Translations under genes and position numbers: made by a program | Shown: piece by piece, positions 16,499 through 26,796 of the stretch | Layout: the number at the start of each line of letters is the position of its first letter | Numbering within the stretch: position 1 is the stretch's first letter | The notes under the pieces: generated by a model | Seen by the model: the letters and a program-made list of their open reading frames with translations, nothing else | Database searches by the model: none | What the model was told of the DNA's origin: nothing | Assembly: GCA_016935595.1 (NCBI GenBank) | Contig: JAFGQQ010000194.1 | Span: 17,421 to 81,420, forward strand | DNA from: Bacteroidales bacterium | GTDB lineage: Bacteria; Bacteroidota; Bacteroidia; Bacteroidales; UBA10428 | DNA: 64,000 nucleotides | Direction of reading: 5' to 3'

Positions 16499-17518
16499 CT
16501 ACTCAACAATTGTAATCCAACCATAATTATCTGGTTCATCGCCATATTGAATAGCTCTAAGTTTATTATACAACTTTTCGCATACAGGACCAGGATTACC
16601 GTCTTTACTAAAAATATAACTCTTACCAGTATCTAAATCGTCAATTTGACCAATAGGACTAATAACAGCAGCCGTACCACAAGCACCTGCCTCTTCGAAC
16701 GATTCAATTTCTTCCAAAAGAATTTTTCTCCGCTCAGTTTTTAAACCCATATCAGCAGCAAGCTGAATTAAACTTTTATTAGTTATTGATGGTAAAATTG
16801 ACCGTGATTCAGGAGTAATATAAGTATTGTTTTTAATTCCAAAAAAGTTAGCAGGCCCACACTCATCAATGTATTTTTTCTCCTTACTATCTAAATACAA
16901 CACAGCAGAATAATCTTTCGAATGTGCTAAAGCCCCGGCTTTTAAACTGGCAGCATAGTTACCCCCAACTTTAATGTTACCTGTTCCATGAGGCGCTGCT
17001 CTGTCGAACTCCCTAGATATCATCATTTTAGTAGGTTTAAAGCCAGATTTAAAATAAGCACCCACCGGAGCAACAAAAATTAAAAATAAATATTCATCAG
17101 AAGGATTTACACCCATTTTTGGCCCTGTCCCAATCAATAATGGCCTTATATAAAGTGATGCTCCCGATTCATAGGGAGGGACATAATGACTATTTAACTT
17201 AACAACTTTTTTTACAGCCTCAATAAAAAGCTCAACAGGAGGCTGAGCCATCAATATTCCACCAGCTGAGTTAGACATACGTTTAGCATTTTCATCAGCA
17301 CGAAAAATACGAATTTTCCCGTCTTTACCTTTAAAAGCTTTAAGTCCTTCAAACACTTCTTGTCCATAATGCAGGCAAGTAGCAGAAATGTGCATGGTAA
17401 CCTCTTCAGAAGTATGTACCTCTATTTCACCCCACTTTCCATTGCGAAAATAGCAACGAACATTATAGTCTGCTTTAGAATAGCAAAAACCCAAGCTGCC
17501 CCAGTCAATAGCACTCAT
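16499..17518 (-). CDS. ilvE: branched-chain amino acid aminotransferase
   Basis: 339 residues, fold-type IV PLP enzyme of the BCAT II type. It interconverts Val/Leu/Ile and their 2-oxoacids. Recognisable signatures are HYGQEVFEGLKAFKGKDG, the PLP lysine in GNIKVGGNYAASLKA, YIDECGPANFFGIKN, and GACGTAAVISPI. Length matches eukaryotic/Bacteroidota-type BCAT. Single gene with its own terminator. Confidence 0.95.
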   Translation of the reverse strand: MSAIDWGSLGFCYSKADYNVRCYFRNGKWGEIEVHTSEEVTMHISATCLHYGQEVFEGLKAFKGKDGKIRIFRADENAKRMSNSAGGILMAQPPVELFIEAVKKVVKLNSHYVPPYESGASLYIRPLLIGTGPKMGVNPSDEYLFLIFVAPVGAYFKSGFKPTKMMISREFDRAAPHGTGNIKVGGNYAASLKAGALAHSKDYSAVLYLDSKEKKYIDECGPANFFGIKNNTYITPESRSILPSITNKSLIQLAADMGLKTERRKILLEEIESFEEAGACGTAAVISPIGQIDDLDTGKSYIFSKDGNPGPVCEKLYNKLRAIQYGDEPDNYGWITIVE

Positions 17519-17614
17519 TGTTTAATGGTATTAGTTCATTTTCGAGGTTGTAAAAATAATACTATTTACACATAGTTGATATATTTTACACCATGAAAAT
17601 AAAATTTAGTTTAT

Positions 17615-18376
17615 TTACTTAAAAAAAAGAAGAACCGCCGATATTGAAGTAACAATTAAAATAAAATAACGATATACATTATCTGATATATAATTAACAA
17701 TTTTACTACCTAATAACGACCCAATATAAATTGCCGGCACCATTACAATATTCATTTGCAAAGAAGAAGTGGTAATTGATCCCCATGAAAAAAAATGAAA
17801 AGGCACTTTAAATAAGTTTAAGATAAGAAAAAATAAAGCACCTGTTCCAATAAACTCTTTTTTAGGCAGTTTCATCGATACCAGATAAAGATTAAATATT
17901 GGTCCAGCTAGATTTCCCATCATTGTAGCAAACCCACCACCCAATCCAAAAAGAGGCGAAACAATCCTATGCTCAAATATCGAAACCTTTTGTCTTGTTA
18001 AATCGAAATATAAGATTAAAATAACACAAACAAGTAAAATAGATGCAATAATAAAAGAAAAATGTCTGTTATCAAGTCTGTTACCTACAAATACTGCAAT
18101 TAATACTCCAATAACAGCATAAGGAAGCAATTTTAAAATTATTTTTATTTTACAGCTTTTGTAAAAAATATTCAAGGCAAAAAGATCTCCAAAAATTAAA
18201 AATGGCAATAATATACCGGTAGACTCTTTTGCACCATATATATTTGCCAAAACAGGTATTGCAATCATCACAATACCTTTAATACCACTTTTTGACAATC
18301 CGGCTAAAAAGGCAGCAAATAAAGTAACAAACCAAACACCCCACGAAACATTTAAAGGATTAATAAAATCAACCAT
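17615..18376 (-). CDS. TSUP-family (TauE/SafE) membrane transporter
   Basis: 253 residues with seven to eight hydrophobic segments. The N-terminal FAAFLAGLSKSGIKGIVMIAIPVLA and the second-half FGLGGGFATMMGNLAGPIFNLYL are the paired TauE/SafE signatures. Members export sulfite or sulfonates or take up sulfur or organic acids; the substrate cannot be read. Last gene of the polA-tatD-tcdA-TSUP minus-strand run, 20 bp after tcdA. Confidence 0.85.
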   Translation of the reverse strand: MVDFINPLNVSWGVWFVTLFAAFLAGLSKSGIKGIVMIAIPVLANIYGAKESTGILLPFLIFGDLFALNIFYKSCKIKIILKLLPYAVIGVLIAVFVGNRLDNRHFSFIIASILLVCVILILYFDLTRQKVSIFEHRIVSPLFGLGGGFATMMGNLAGPIFNLYLVSMKLPKKEFIGTGALFFLILNLFKVPFHFFSWGSITTSSLQMNIVMVPAIYIGSLLGSKIVNYISDNVYRYFILIVTSISAVLLFFK

Positions 18377-18396
18377 TAAAAAAATAAAAATATATT

Positions 18397-19107
18397 TTAT
18401 CTGATAATATCGCGAATTACCTCGGCACCCAAATATATACCAAACATAGCCGGCAAATAAGATATAGTACCGACAGTAGTTTTTTTATTTTGTTCATCAT
18501 CAACAAAAATAATCATATCCTTACTAACCTCTTCGGGCGAAAAAACCACTTTAAAACCTTTTTTTATACCAAATTTTGAAAGACGTTTACGCACCATCCG
18601 GGCTAAATTACAATTATAACTCTTCGAAATATCATCAACTCGTATTAAAGAAGGATCAAGTTTTCCACCAGCACCCATAGAACTTATTAAAGGAAGATTA
18701 TATTTTAACGCATTAATAATAAGAAATACCTTTGGTGCCAACGTATCAATGGCATCAACAACATAATCGTAATTAAACCCAAGTATTTCAGGAATCCGCT
18801 GATCTTTAATAAATTCATCATAAACAGTTAGTTTCAAATCAGGGTTAATATCCAAAAGTCGTTTTGCAACAACATCAACTTTTCGATGACCTTCATTACT
18901 TGTAAGTGCAATCAATTGTCGATTTCTATTAGTAGGCTGCACTTTATCACCATCAACAATAGTTAATGCACCAACGCCGGCTCTTACTATTTGCTCGGCA
19001 GCATAAGCACCAACACCACCCAACCCGGCTATAAAAACATGAGAATTCTTTAGCTTATCAAGTTTGTCTTTTCCTAATAAAATTTCGGTACGCTCCAACC
19101 AACTCAT
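18397..19107 (-). CDS. tcdA: tRNA threonylcarbamoyladenosine dehydratase
   Basis: 236 residues, ThiF/E1-like ATP-dependent enzyme that cyclises t6A37 to ct6A in tRNA. Glycine-rich ATP site AGLGGVGAYAAEQIVRAGVG, then VDGDKVQPTNRNRQ, VVDAIDTLAPKVFLI and SSMGAGGKLDPS are the CsdL/TcdA hallmarks. The ATG shares one base with the end of the TatD-like gene, indicating tight coupling. Confidence 0.92.
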   Translation of the reverse strand: MSWLERTEILLGKDKLDKLKNSHVFIAGLGGVGAYAAEQIVRAGVGALTIVDGDKVQPTNRNRQLIALTSNEGHRKVDVVAKRLLDINPDLKLTVYDEFIKDQRIPEILGFNYDYVVDAIDTLAPKVFLIINALKYNLPLISSMGAGGKLDPSLIRVDDISKSYNCNLARMVRKRLSKFGIKKGFKVVFSPEEVSKDMIIFVDDEQNKKTTVGTISYLPAMFGIYLGAEVIRDIIR

Positions 19108-19754
19108 TATTTTACAAATATATTATTGTAGTTTATTTCAATTATTTCTTTAAGTTCTTCAATATTAATATTGATTAAATTAGAATACATTTTATAGCTA
19201 TTTTCAATTAAATCATTAGAATCATCAGTTTCAAAAAAAATACGCTTTAACGGAATTTGTTTTATAGATAATTCTGTCTTTTCGTTCATTGTTTCGTGCA
19301 AACGAAGTGAAAAGAAAAAACCAGTTTTTACCAATTGAGTAGTTAATTGTTGCGAACCGGAATATCTATGCAATACCCAATAATTTTTTGGTTTCAAACA
19401 GTTTTTTAGATCAATAACTTCATTATAAGCTTTTACACAATGAATAAGTAAAGGAATATTATATTTTTCTGATAATTTTATTTGCTTAATAAAAACATCC
19501 ATTTGAATTTCGAAAGATGCACCTTTAAGTTTATCTAATCCACACTCTCCAATCAATAAAATATTGTTATTTAATATGTTATTTTTTATTAATTCAAGTT
19601 GTTGTTTAATTAAATTTTCATTAATATACCATGGGTGAATTCCCATAGAACATGTTTCAAATTTGGTTAAAACCTTAGGGAAATAATTAAATATTTGTAA
19701 TATATCGCTTTTTGGTTCCCTTTTATGTGTGTGAAAGTTGATATAACGAGCCAT
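19107..19754 (-). CDS. TatD-family metal-dependent hydrolase
   Basis: 215 residues, shorter than typical TatD (~255) but with all metal ligands present: NFHTHKR (His-x-His), GECGLDK (Glu), LIHCVKA (His), VLHRYSGS (His) and FETDDS (Asp). Probably a Mg2+-dependent DNase or deacylase of the TIM-barrel amidohydrolase superfamily. Lies 11 bp after polA and 1-bp coupled to tcdA. Confidence 0.82.
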   Translation of the reverse strand: MARYINFHTHKREPKSDILQIFNYFPKVLTKFETCSMGIHPWYINENLIKQQLELIKNNILNNNILLIGECGLDKLKGASFEIQMDVFIKQIKLSEKYNIPLLIHCVKAYNEVIDLKNCLKPKNYWVLHRYSGSQQLTTQLVKTGFFFSLRLHETMNEKTELSIKQIPLKRIFFETDDSNDLIENSYKMYSNLININIEELKEIIEINYNNIFVK

Positions 19755-19765
19755 AATTATATTAA

Positions 19766-22546
19766 TTAATGCGCTTCAAGCCAATTATTTCCAAAACCCA
19801 TATCAATCTCAAGAGGCACATTTAACTTATATGCATTTTCCATACAGTCTTTAACAATAGTTTTAACTTGTTCAAGTTCAGATTTTTTAACATCAAAATT
19901 CAATTCATCATGTACCTGCAGAATCATTTTTGATTCAAGTTTGGCATCATTAAAGGCATTAAAAATTTTAACCATGGCTATTTTTATAATGTCGGCAGCA
20001 GTACCCTGTATTGGAGCATTAATAGCATTTCGTTCGGCAACACCACGCACTACCGCATTTCGCGAGTTAATATCGGGTAAATATCTTTTTCTCCCAAAGA
20101 GCGTTGAAACATAACCTTTATCACGAGCATCGGCAATACACTTGTCCATAAACGATTTAACTTCGGGAAAATTTTCGAAATAGCCATCAATTAAAGCCTT
20201 AGCTTCACCCCTTGGGATATTCAATCGTTCAGATAAGCCAAAAGCAGATATTCCATAAATAATACCAAAATTGGCGGTTTTGGCTTTTCTTCGCATATCA
20301 GAAGTAACCTCATCCAATGATACATTAAAAATTTTAGCCGCAGTAGCAGCATGAATATCTTCACCTTTTCGAAAAGCCTCGGTCATGTGAGTATCTTTAC
20401 TAAAATGAGCCATCAATCGTAGTTCGACCTGCGAGTAGTCGGCGGACAAGAAAATATGATCATCATCAGCAGCAACAAAAGCCCTTCGAATTTCACGACC
20501 TTCGTCATCACGAATAGGAATATTTTGCAGGTTTGGATTAGTACTACTTAGTCTGCCAGTTACTACAATTGCCTGATTATATGATGTATGTAATCTTTTA
20601 GTTTTATTATTAATTAAAGTAGGTAAAACCTCAACATAAGTACTTAAAAGTTTTTTTAACCCCCTATATTGAAGAATATCTGAAATAATTTCGTGCTTAT
20701 CTTTTAATTTTTGAAGTGTTTCTTCATCGGTACTATACTGCCCAGTTTTGGTAGTTTTAGCTTTAGGATCGAGATTAAGTTTTTCAAATAATAGTTCACC
20801 AATTTGTTTAGGACTGGAAACGTTTAAATCGTCACCTCCAATATTTTTAATATTTTGCTCAATTCCATTAAGTTTAATATTAAGCTCTTTTGCATAATTA
20901 TTAAGTTCATCTGCATCAATCCGAACACCTGTAGCCTCCATATCGGTTAAAACCTCCATTAATGGCAATTCAACCGTTTCAAAAAAATGCGTAAGGTCTG
21001 CATCGTCAACCTCTTTTTTAAGAATTTCTTTTAATTGAAAAGTAATATCGGCATCTTCGGCAGCGTATTCTATTATTTGCTCCAGAGGAACATCTCTCAT
21101 GTTACCTTGCTTTTTGCCCTTGGCACCAATTAGTTCTTCAATTTCAACAGGTCTGTAATTAAGGTAAGTTTCGGACAAAAAGTCCATGTTATGTTTTAAG
21201 CCCGGATTAATAAGGTAATGAGCTATCATTGTATCGAAAAAAGGGCCTTTAACTTTAATATTGTATTTATTTAATATGGAAATATCAAATTTAATGTTTT
21301 GGCCAATTTTTAATATATTATTATCGGTAAAAACATCAGCAAATGATTGTACAATCGAAAATGCTTCATCCTGGTTTGTAGGAATAGGCACATAATAACC
21401 TTCATGCGCTTTAAATGAAAAGGAGATTCCCACTAACTCGGCCTTTTGAATATCTATAGATGTTGTTTCAGTATCAAAACAAAACTCTTTTTGCAAACTT
21501 AACTCAGAAACCAATGACATAATTGCCATTTCATTATCAATTAAATAATAAGAATGATTTACATCATGTATTGATTTATATTTTGACGGCATTGGTTCAG
21601 ATTTAACAACCTCTGTTGTTACGGGCATATCGAAAAGCGAGCCTTGGGCAGGAGGAGGAGCAAACATATCTCTGATTCGGGCACCTAGAGTTTTAAACTC
21701 CAGCTCGTCAAACAGTGACATAAGATGCTCCATATTTGGCTTCTCTTTCAACAATTCATTTTCGTTAAACTCAACCGACACTTCGGTGTTAATTGTTACT
21801 AAATGATATGATAATTCAACCTGTTGCTTAAAATTCTCCAGATTCTCTTTAAGTTTTCCTTTAATTGAATTAATATTTTCATATATACCAGAGATCGATT
21901 TGAATTCAGAAATTAACTCTTTTGCCCGTTTTTCTCCAATACCTGGACATCCTGGAATATTATCGGCCGAATCGCCCCATAAGGCAAGAATATCAATTAT
22001 CTGTAAAGGATTATCAACCGAAAAATTTTCCTTTATTTCATCAACACCCCATATATCAATATCACCACCCTTACTACGAGGTTTGTACATAAATACCTTA
22101 TCGTTAACCAATTGAGCATAATCTTTATCAGGAGTAACCATATATGTTGTAAACCCGTTTTGAGAAGCTTTAACAGATAGCGTTCCGATAACATCATCAG
22201 CTTCAAAGCCATCTTTCACAATAACCGGAATATTCATAGCCTCGATAAGTTGCTTAATATATGGAATTGATTTACGAATATCTTCAGGCGTCTCATCACG
22301 ATGAGCTTTATAATCGGGATATTGTTCGTGGCGAAATGTAGGACCGGAGGGATCAAAAACAACAGCAATATGAGTTGGATTATCTTTCGAAAGGATTTCT
22401 AAAAGTGAATTGGTAAACCCAAATATTGCAGAGGTATTAAAACCTTTGGAGTTGATTCGTGGATTTCTGATAAATGCATAATAGGCTCTATAAATCAATG
22501 CATAAGCATCTAATAGGAACAGTCTTTTTTCTGAATCTTTTGTCAT
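19766..22546 (-). CDS. polA: DNA polymerase I
   Basis: 926 residues, close to E. coli PolI (928). 5'-3' exonuclease ~1-290 (DAYALIYRAYYAF, GFEADDVIGTLS, SADNIPGCPGIGEKRAKEL). 3'-5' exonuclease ~330-520 keeps its catalytic acids (FCFDTETTSI and AAEDADITFQL), so proofreading should be active. Polymerase ~530-926 has motif A SADYSQVELRLMAHFSKD, motif B RRKAKTANFGIIYGIS and motif C LQVHDELNFDV. Leads the minus-strand run polA-tatD-tcdA-TSUP. Confidence 0.97.
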   Translation of the reverse strand: MTKDSEKRLFLLDAYALIYRAYYAFIRNPRINSKGFNTSAIFGFTNSLLEILSKDNPTHIAVVFDPSGPTFRHEQYPDYKAHRDETPEDIRKSIPYIKQLIEAMNIPVIVKDGFEADDVIGTLSVKASQNGFTTYMVTPDKDYAQLVNDKVFMYKPRSKGGDIDIWGVDEIKENFSVDNPLQIIDILALWGDSADNIPGCPGIGEKRAKELISEFKSISGIYENINSIKGKLKENLENFKQQVELSYHLVTINTEVSVEFNENELLKEKPNMEHLMSLFDELEFKTLGARIRDMFAPPPAQGSLFDMPVTTEVVKSEPMPSKYKSIHDVNHSYYLIDNEMAIMSLVSELSLQKEFCFDTETTSIDIQKAELVGISFSFKAHEGYYVPIPTNQDEAFSIVQSFADVFTDNNILKIGQNIKFDISILNKYNIKVKGPFFDTMIAHYLINPGLKHNMDFLSETYLNYRPVEIEELIGAKGKKQGNMRDVPLEQIIEYAAEDADITFQLKEILKKEVDDADLTHFFETVELPLMEVLTDMEATGVRIDADELNNYAKELNIKLNGIEQNIKNIGGDDLNVSSPKQIGELLFEKLNLDPKAKTTKTGQYSTDEETLQKLKDKHEIISDILQYRGLKKLLSTYVEVLPTLINNKTKRLHTSYNQAIVVTGRLSSTNPNLQNIPIRDDEGREIRRAFVAADDDHIFLSADYSQVELRLMAHFSKDTHMTEAFRKGEDIHAATAAKIFNVSLDEVTSDMRRKAKTANFGIIYGISAFGLSERLNIPRGEAKALIDGYFENFPEVKSFMDKCIADARDKGYVSTLFGRKRYLPDINSRNAVVRGVAERNAINAPIQGTAADIIKIAMVKIFNAFNDAKLESKMILQVHDELNFDVKKSELEQVKTIVKDCMENAYKLNVPLEIDMGFGNNWLEAH

Positions 22547-22610
22547 TGAAGCATAATTTTTGATAAAGATAGAAAAAGGATATATACTTGGCTATGAAAA
22601 GTGGACTTGT

Positions 22611-22656
22611 AATAAAATGAAAATTCCCATCAATACGTTAATGCAAATGATGGGAA
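22611..22656 (-). terminator. terminator of nadB operon
   Basis: TTCCCATCA and TGATGGGAA form a perfect 9-bp stem with a 15-nt loop; on the minus strand TTTTCATTTTATT follows. It begins 23 bases after the nadB stop. Confidence 0.72.
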
Positions 22657-22678
22657 TAAAATTTTTACTTATAATCAA

Positions 22679-24250
22679 TTATATCTCTAACTTTTCGGGA
22701 TAATCAACATTATAATGCAATCCTCGACTCTCTTTTCGCTTTTTAGCCATCTTAATAATAAGATATCCAACATTAATTTTGTTACGTAACTCACAAATTT
22801 TTTGAGAAACGGTTGATTTTTGATACAATGTCTCGGTTTCGCGATATAAAACTTCGAGACGGTCGAGAGCACGATTTAAGCGAATATTTGTACGAACAAT
22901 TCCAACATAATTACTCATTATTTGCTCAACCTCTTTATTTGATTGAGTAATTAGAACCATCTCTTCGGGTAACGTGGTACCTTCATCATTCCAATCAGGA
23001 ATTAATTCATTAAAATAACTGATTTTTACAGTCTCGATACTGGCTTTTGCAGCAGCATTGGCATAAACAACAGCTTCGACCAATGAATTTGAAGCCAAAC
23101 GATTGGCTCCATGCAAACCGGTTGAAGAACACTCACCGGCAGCAAAAAGATTTTTAATGGAACTTTGACCATTAATATCTACTTTTATTCCTCCGCACAT
23201 ATAATGAGCAGCAGGTACAACAGGAATATAATTTTTCGAAATATCAATTCCCAACTTCATACATTTATTCCAAATATTAGGAAAATGTTCTTTTATCTCT
23301 TCAGCTTTTTTATGAGTAACATCGAGATAAACGAACTCTTCTCCCGAATTTTTCAATTCATTATCGATAGCACGGGCAACAATATCACGAGGAGCAAGAC
23401 AACCTCGTTCGTCGTATTCATACATAAACTCCTGTCCGTTTGTACGACGCAATATACCTCCAAACCCACGCATTGCTTCGGTAATAAGGAATGAAGGTCG
23501 CTCAGCAGGATTGTATAACGAGGTTGGGTGAAACTGCACAAACTCCATATTTTCAAGAATCCCCTTTGCTCTAAAAACCATAGCAATACCATCGCCTGTA
23601 GCATTTAAGGGATTAGTGGTAGCCTGGTAAACACTTCCAACACCCCCGGTAGCCATTAAGGTTACTTTTGCAAGATAAGTTTCAACTTTTAATGATGTTT
23701 TATTTAAAATGTATGCCCCATAGCAAACGTTATTTTTCATCCATGGCTCAAGTATATGCCCCAAATGATGAGGAGTAATAAGATCAACAGCAAAATGATG
23801 CTCCAAAATATCAATATTTTTATGCATACGAATTGCTTCATCAAGTGCACGTTGAACTTCGTTCCCGGTATTATCTTTATGGTGAAGTATACGAAACTCG
23901 GAATGACCACCTTCGCGATGCAGATCAAATTTACCATCCGTATTTTTGTCAAAGTTTGTCCCCTTTTCGATAAGAAACCTAATCATATCGGGAGCTTCAG
24001 CAACGACCTTACGAACCACTTCTTCATCGCACAAACCATCACCTGCAACCAACGTATCAAAAACGTGTTTTTCAAAATTATCGGGATCATACATAACCGA
24101 TGCAATTCCACCTTGTGCATAGGATGTGTTAGTTTCCTGAACCTGCGTTTTAGTAACAATAGCTACTTTTCCATAATCAGCCACTTTCAAAGCATAGCTC
24201 AATCCGGCTATTCCCGATCCAATGACTAAAAAATCGTAATGTTTTCTCAT
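22679..24250 (-). CDS. nadB: L-aspartate oxidase
   Basis: 523 residues, flavoenzyme oxidising L-aspartate to iminoaspartate, the first step of NAD synthesis. FAD site GSGIAGLSYALKVAD; TSYAQGGIASV; HREGGHSEFRILHHKDNTG around the active-site Arg/His; MEFVQFHPT; GANRLASNSLVEAVVYA near the C-terminal half. Length standard. Last gene of the dcd-S41-DUF4834-nadB operon, 15 bp after DUF4834. Confidence 0.95.
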   Translation of the reverse strand: MRKHYDFLVIGSGIAGLSYALKVADYGKVAIVTKTQVQETNTSYAQGGIASVMYDPDNFEKHVFDTLVAGDGLCDEEVVRKVVAEAPDMIRFLIEKGTNFDKNTDGKFDLHREGGHSEFRILHHKDNTGNEVQRALDEAIRMHKNIDILEHHFAVDLITPHHLGHILEPWMKNNVCYGAYILNKTSLKVETYLAKVTLMATGGVGSVYQATTNPLNATGDGIAMVFRAKGILENMEFVQFHPTSLYNPAERPSFLITEAMRGFGGILRRTNGQEFMYEYDERGCLAPRDIVARAIDNELKNSGEEFVYLDVTHKKAEEIKEHFPNIWNKCMKLGIDISKNYIPVVPAAHYMCGGIKVDINGQSSIKNLFAAGECSSTGLHGANRLASNSLVEAVVYANAAAKASIETVKISYFNELIPDWNDEGTTLPEEMVLITQSNKEVEQIMSNYVGIVRTNIRLNRALDRLEVLYRETETLYQKSTVSQKICELRNKINVGYLIIKMAKKRKESRGLHYNVDYPEKLEI

Positions 24251-24265
24251 TTATTGAGATTGAAA

Positions 24266-24523
24266 TTATTTTATTTCTTCGTAATCAACGTAATCACCTT
24301 CGTTATCTGATCGCCGCTTTTTATTTTTATCAGTATTATAATGAACTGTTACTTCACCTTCCTTTTTTTTATACTCCTGTTTCGTTCGCTGATAAACATT
24401 ACTTTGCTGTTGAGTCATCCGGTTAAAAAATTTCTTTATCAGCCAGGGCAAAATATATCTACCTATTAATTTAAACAAGTAATAAAAAATAATAAAAAAG
24501 AAAATAATTCTTATTAATGTCAT
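24266..24523 (-). CDS. DUF4834 family small membrane protein
   Basis: 85 residues: an N-terminal hydrophobic segment (IRIIFFFIIFYYLFKLIGRYILPWLI), a basic middle, and an acidic end EGDYVDYEEIK that is the DUF4834 signature of Bacteroidota. Function unknown. The start overlaps the stop of the S41 protease by four bases, so it is translationally coupled. Confidence 0.8.
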   Translation of the reverse strand: MTLIRIIFFFIIFYYLFKLIGRYILPWLIKKFFNRMTQQQSNVYQRTKQEYKKKEGEVTVHYNTDKNKKRRSDNEGDYVDYEEIK

Positions 24524-26166
24524 TTTACCTCGTTCTTAAGCTCCATTATTAAATCGGAATTTTCAAAACTTTTAATTGCCTGAATAACAATTTCATCAGA
24601 CTTTAAAATTATTGGATAAAAACCATCATTATCAATAATATTACGAGCAATATAAGCTCTTAAATCGGTACAAATCAATTTTTGTGACAAGATATATTGA
24701 TCGTTATTAAACTTTATTTTTTTATTGTTAAGAAAACTAATTAGCTGATTTTTCAAATAATCATCAGGCAGTTCTTTTTCATAATCTTCAGCTCTAATAA
24801 ATTTAGCCAATTTATCGCGATGCTTGTCGGCATATTCAAGAGAAAACTGATAAATAATGCCCGATTCTCTTAATTTGTAATAGAATGGTGTGTATCCAGA
24901 TGTATCGCGTGGCACAAAAATATCGGGCATAATACCTCCCCCTCCATAAACAACACGCCCATCTTTTGTTTTATAAGCCAATGAATCATTAAAATGAATA
25001 CTATCTTGTTGATAAAACTCACCGTTTTCAAAACGCTCCATTATATCGTGATAATAATTCTCAATACCATTTTCGTAAGACTTTTGAATACATCGTCCAC
25101 TAGGAGTATAATAACGAGCCACAGTAAGCCTTATAGCTGAACCATCAGGTAACGGAATTTGTTCCTGCACTAATCCTTTACCAAACGATCGACGACCGAT
25201 AATAGCACCCCTGTCATTATCCTGAATAGCACCGGCAAAAATTTCACTTGCCGAAGCCGAGAATTCATCAATCAACACAGCTACTTTAGTATCCATACAA
25301 CTCCCCGATCCATCGGCTTTCAACTCATTTCGGGGATTCGATTTTCCTTCAGTATAAACAATCATTTCACCTGCACCCAAAAATTCATTAATCATAGCAT
25401 AAGCGATATCTAAATATCCGCCTGAGTTTCCCCTTAAATCAATAATAATATTTTTACAATTATATGCTTTAAGTTTAGCCACACCAGTAATAAACTCATT
25501 ATAAGTAGTACGGGCAAAACGGTTTATTTTAATGTAACCAATATCATTAGTAATCATATAAGCCACATCAACACTATAAACAGGAATCAATCCGCGAGTA
25601 ATTTCAAATTCGAGAGGTGTTGTAAGATTTCGCCTGATTACACCCACTTTAACCTTAGTGCCAATTGGCCCCTTTAATTTTTTCACCACATCATTCGAAG
25701 GCAGTTTCACTCCAGCAATTATTGTATCATTTACAGAAACAATACGATCTCCGGGCAAGATACCAACTTTTTCAGATGGGCCCCCCGAGATAACACTAAT
25801 AACCAATACCGTATCAGTTTGCATACTAAACTGAACGCCAATACCACCAAAGTTACCATCGAGCTCTTCATTAACCGATTGCAAATCTTTAGCCGGTATA
25901 TAAACTGTATGAGGATCAAGATTTTTTAATAACTCAGGAATAATTGATTCGACCAATTGATCTTTATTAATAGTATCGACATACTCATCTCTAATAAGAT
26001 TGAGCATTGCTTCAATTTTGTTGGTTTGAGGATATATTAAAAGCTTATTACCACCAATACCGTGAGATTGAACAGTTAAAACACGCCCCAGATAAATACC
26101 AAGAATAAGCACTGCTGCAAATAAAAGTGGTTGTACAATTTGTCGTTTTGTATTTTTTATGGTCAT
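24520..26166 (-). CDS. S41-family C-terminal processing protease
   Basis: 548 residues from ATG 26166 (a TTG 45 bases upstream would overlap the deaminase gene). N-terminal signal anchor (PLLFAAVLILGIYLGRVL), PDZ domain ~75-165 (GGIGVQFSMQTDTVLVISVISGGPSE), then S41 domain with nucleophile Ser in IDEFSASASEIFAGAIQD and Lys in RRSFGKGLVQEQ. CtpA-type periplasmic protease. The C-terminal ~150 residues extend beyond the S41 core. In an operon with dCMP deaminase (1-bp gap) and DUF4834. Confidence 0.92.
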   Translation of the reverse strand: MTIKNTKRQIVQPLLFAAVLILGIYLGRVLTVQSHGIGGNKLLIYPQTNKIEAMLNLIRDEYVDTINKDQLVESIIPELLKNLDPHTVYIPAKDLQSVNEELDGNFGGIGVQFSMQTDTVLVISVISGGPSEKVGILPGDRIVSVNDTIIAGVKLPSNDVVKKLKGPIGTKVKVGVIRRNLTTPLEFEITRGLIPVYSVDVAYMITNDIGYIKINRFARTTYNEFITGVAKLKAYNCKNIIIDLRGNSGGYLDIAYAMINEFLGAGEMIVYTEGKSNPRNELKADGSGSCMDTKVAVLIDEFSASASEIFAGAIQDNDRGAIIGRRSFGKGLVQEQIPLPDGSAIRLTVARYYTPSGRCIQKSYENGIENYYHDIMERFENGEFYQQDSIHFNDSLAYKTKDGRVVYGGGGIMPDIFVPRDTSGYTPFYYKLRESGIIYQFSLEYADKHRDKLAKFIRAEDYEKELPDDYLKNQLISFLNNKKIKFNNDQYILSQKLICTDLRAYIARNIIDNDGFYPIILKSDEIVIQAIKSFENSDLIMELKNEVK

Positions 26167-26167
26167 A

Positions 26168-26626
26168 TTATATATTATTATCAGAAGAATCTTCAATGTG
26201 AATAACTTCAATATTAGCCCGTTGTAACAATTTTATGCCGTCATCTGTACGGTATTTTTCCGAAAAAACAACACGAATAATACCTGCCTGGATAATTAAT
26301 TTTGCACACTCAATACAAGGTGAAGCAGTAATGTAAAGAGTAGCACCCTCACTACTATTGTTAGATCGGGCAACCTTAGTAATTGCATTAGCTTCGGCAT
26401 GGAGAACATAAGGTTTTGTTGACCCTTCACAGTCTTCACACTCATTTTCAAACCCTGCTGGTGTGCCGTTGTAACCATCGCTAATAATCATTTTATCTTT
26501 AACCAGAATTGCGCCAACCTGACGTCGCACACAATAACTGTTTTGAGCCCATATTCGAGCCATTGCCAAATAGCGTGTATCAAGTAAATATTGTTTTTCA
26601 GCTACTGTAACTACTTTCTTGTCCAT
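26168..26626 (-). CDS. dCMP deaminase-family protein
   Basis: 152 residues, ComEB-like deoxycytidylate deaminase producing dUMP. Zinc ligands in VLHAEANAI (His plus catalytic Glu) and SPCIECAKLI (two Cys). An extra NECEDCEGS loop supplies two further cysteines typical of the ComEB branch. First gene of the minus-strand operon that ends at nadB. Confidence 0.92.
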   Translation of the reverse strand: MDKKVVTVAEKQYLLDTRYLAMARIWAQNSYCVRRQVGAILVKDKMIISDGYNGTPAGFENECEDCEGSTKPYVLHAEANAITKVARSNNSSEGATLYITASPCIECAKLIIQAGIIRVVFSEKYRTDDGIKLLQRANIEVIHIEDSSDNNI

Positions 26627-26796
26627 TTATATAAAACAAAAATCAAGCAAAATGTTGATATAAAGGAGCAAAAATAACAATTTATCAGGTTGATAGTTTA
26701 AAATACCTGTTTAATTAAGGTATTTTAATATCCTTAATGCAAAATTACCTTGTTATGTTAATAAAATCAGAATAGCAAAAAAATAAAACAAAAAAA

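Noticed and set aside
23756..24229. 157-codon plus-strand frame inside nadB
   Set aside because: Antisense of a clear nadB; no signature, and amino acid composition is that of reverse-complement coding.
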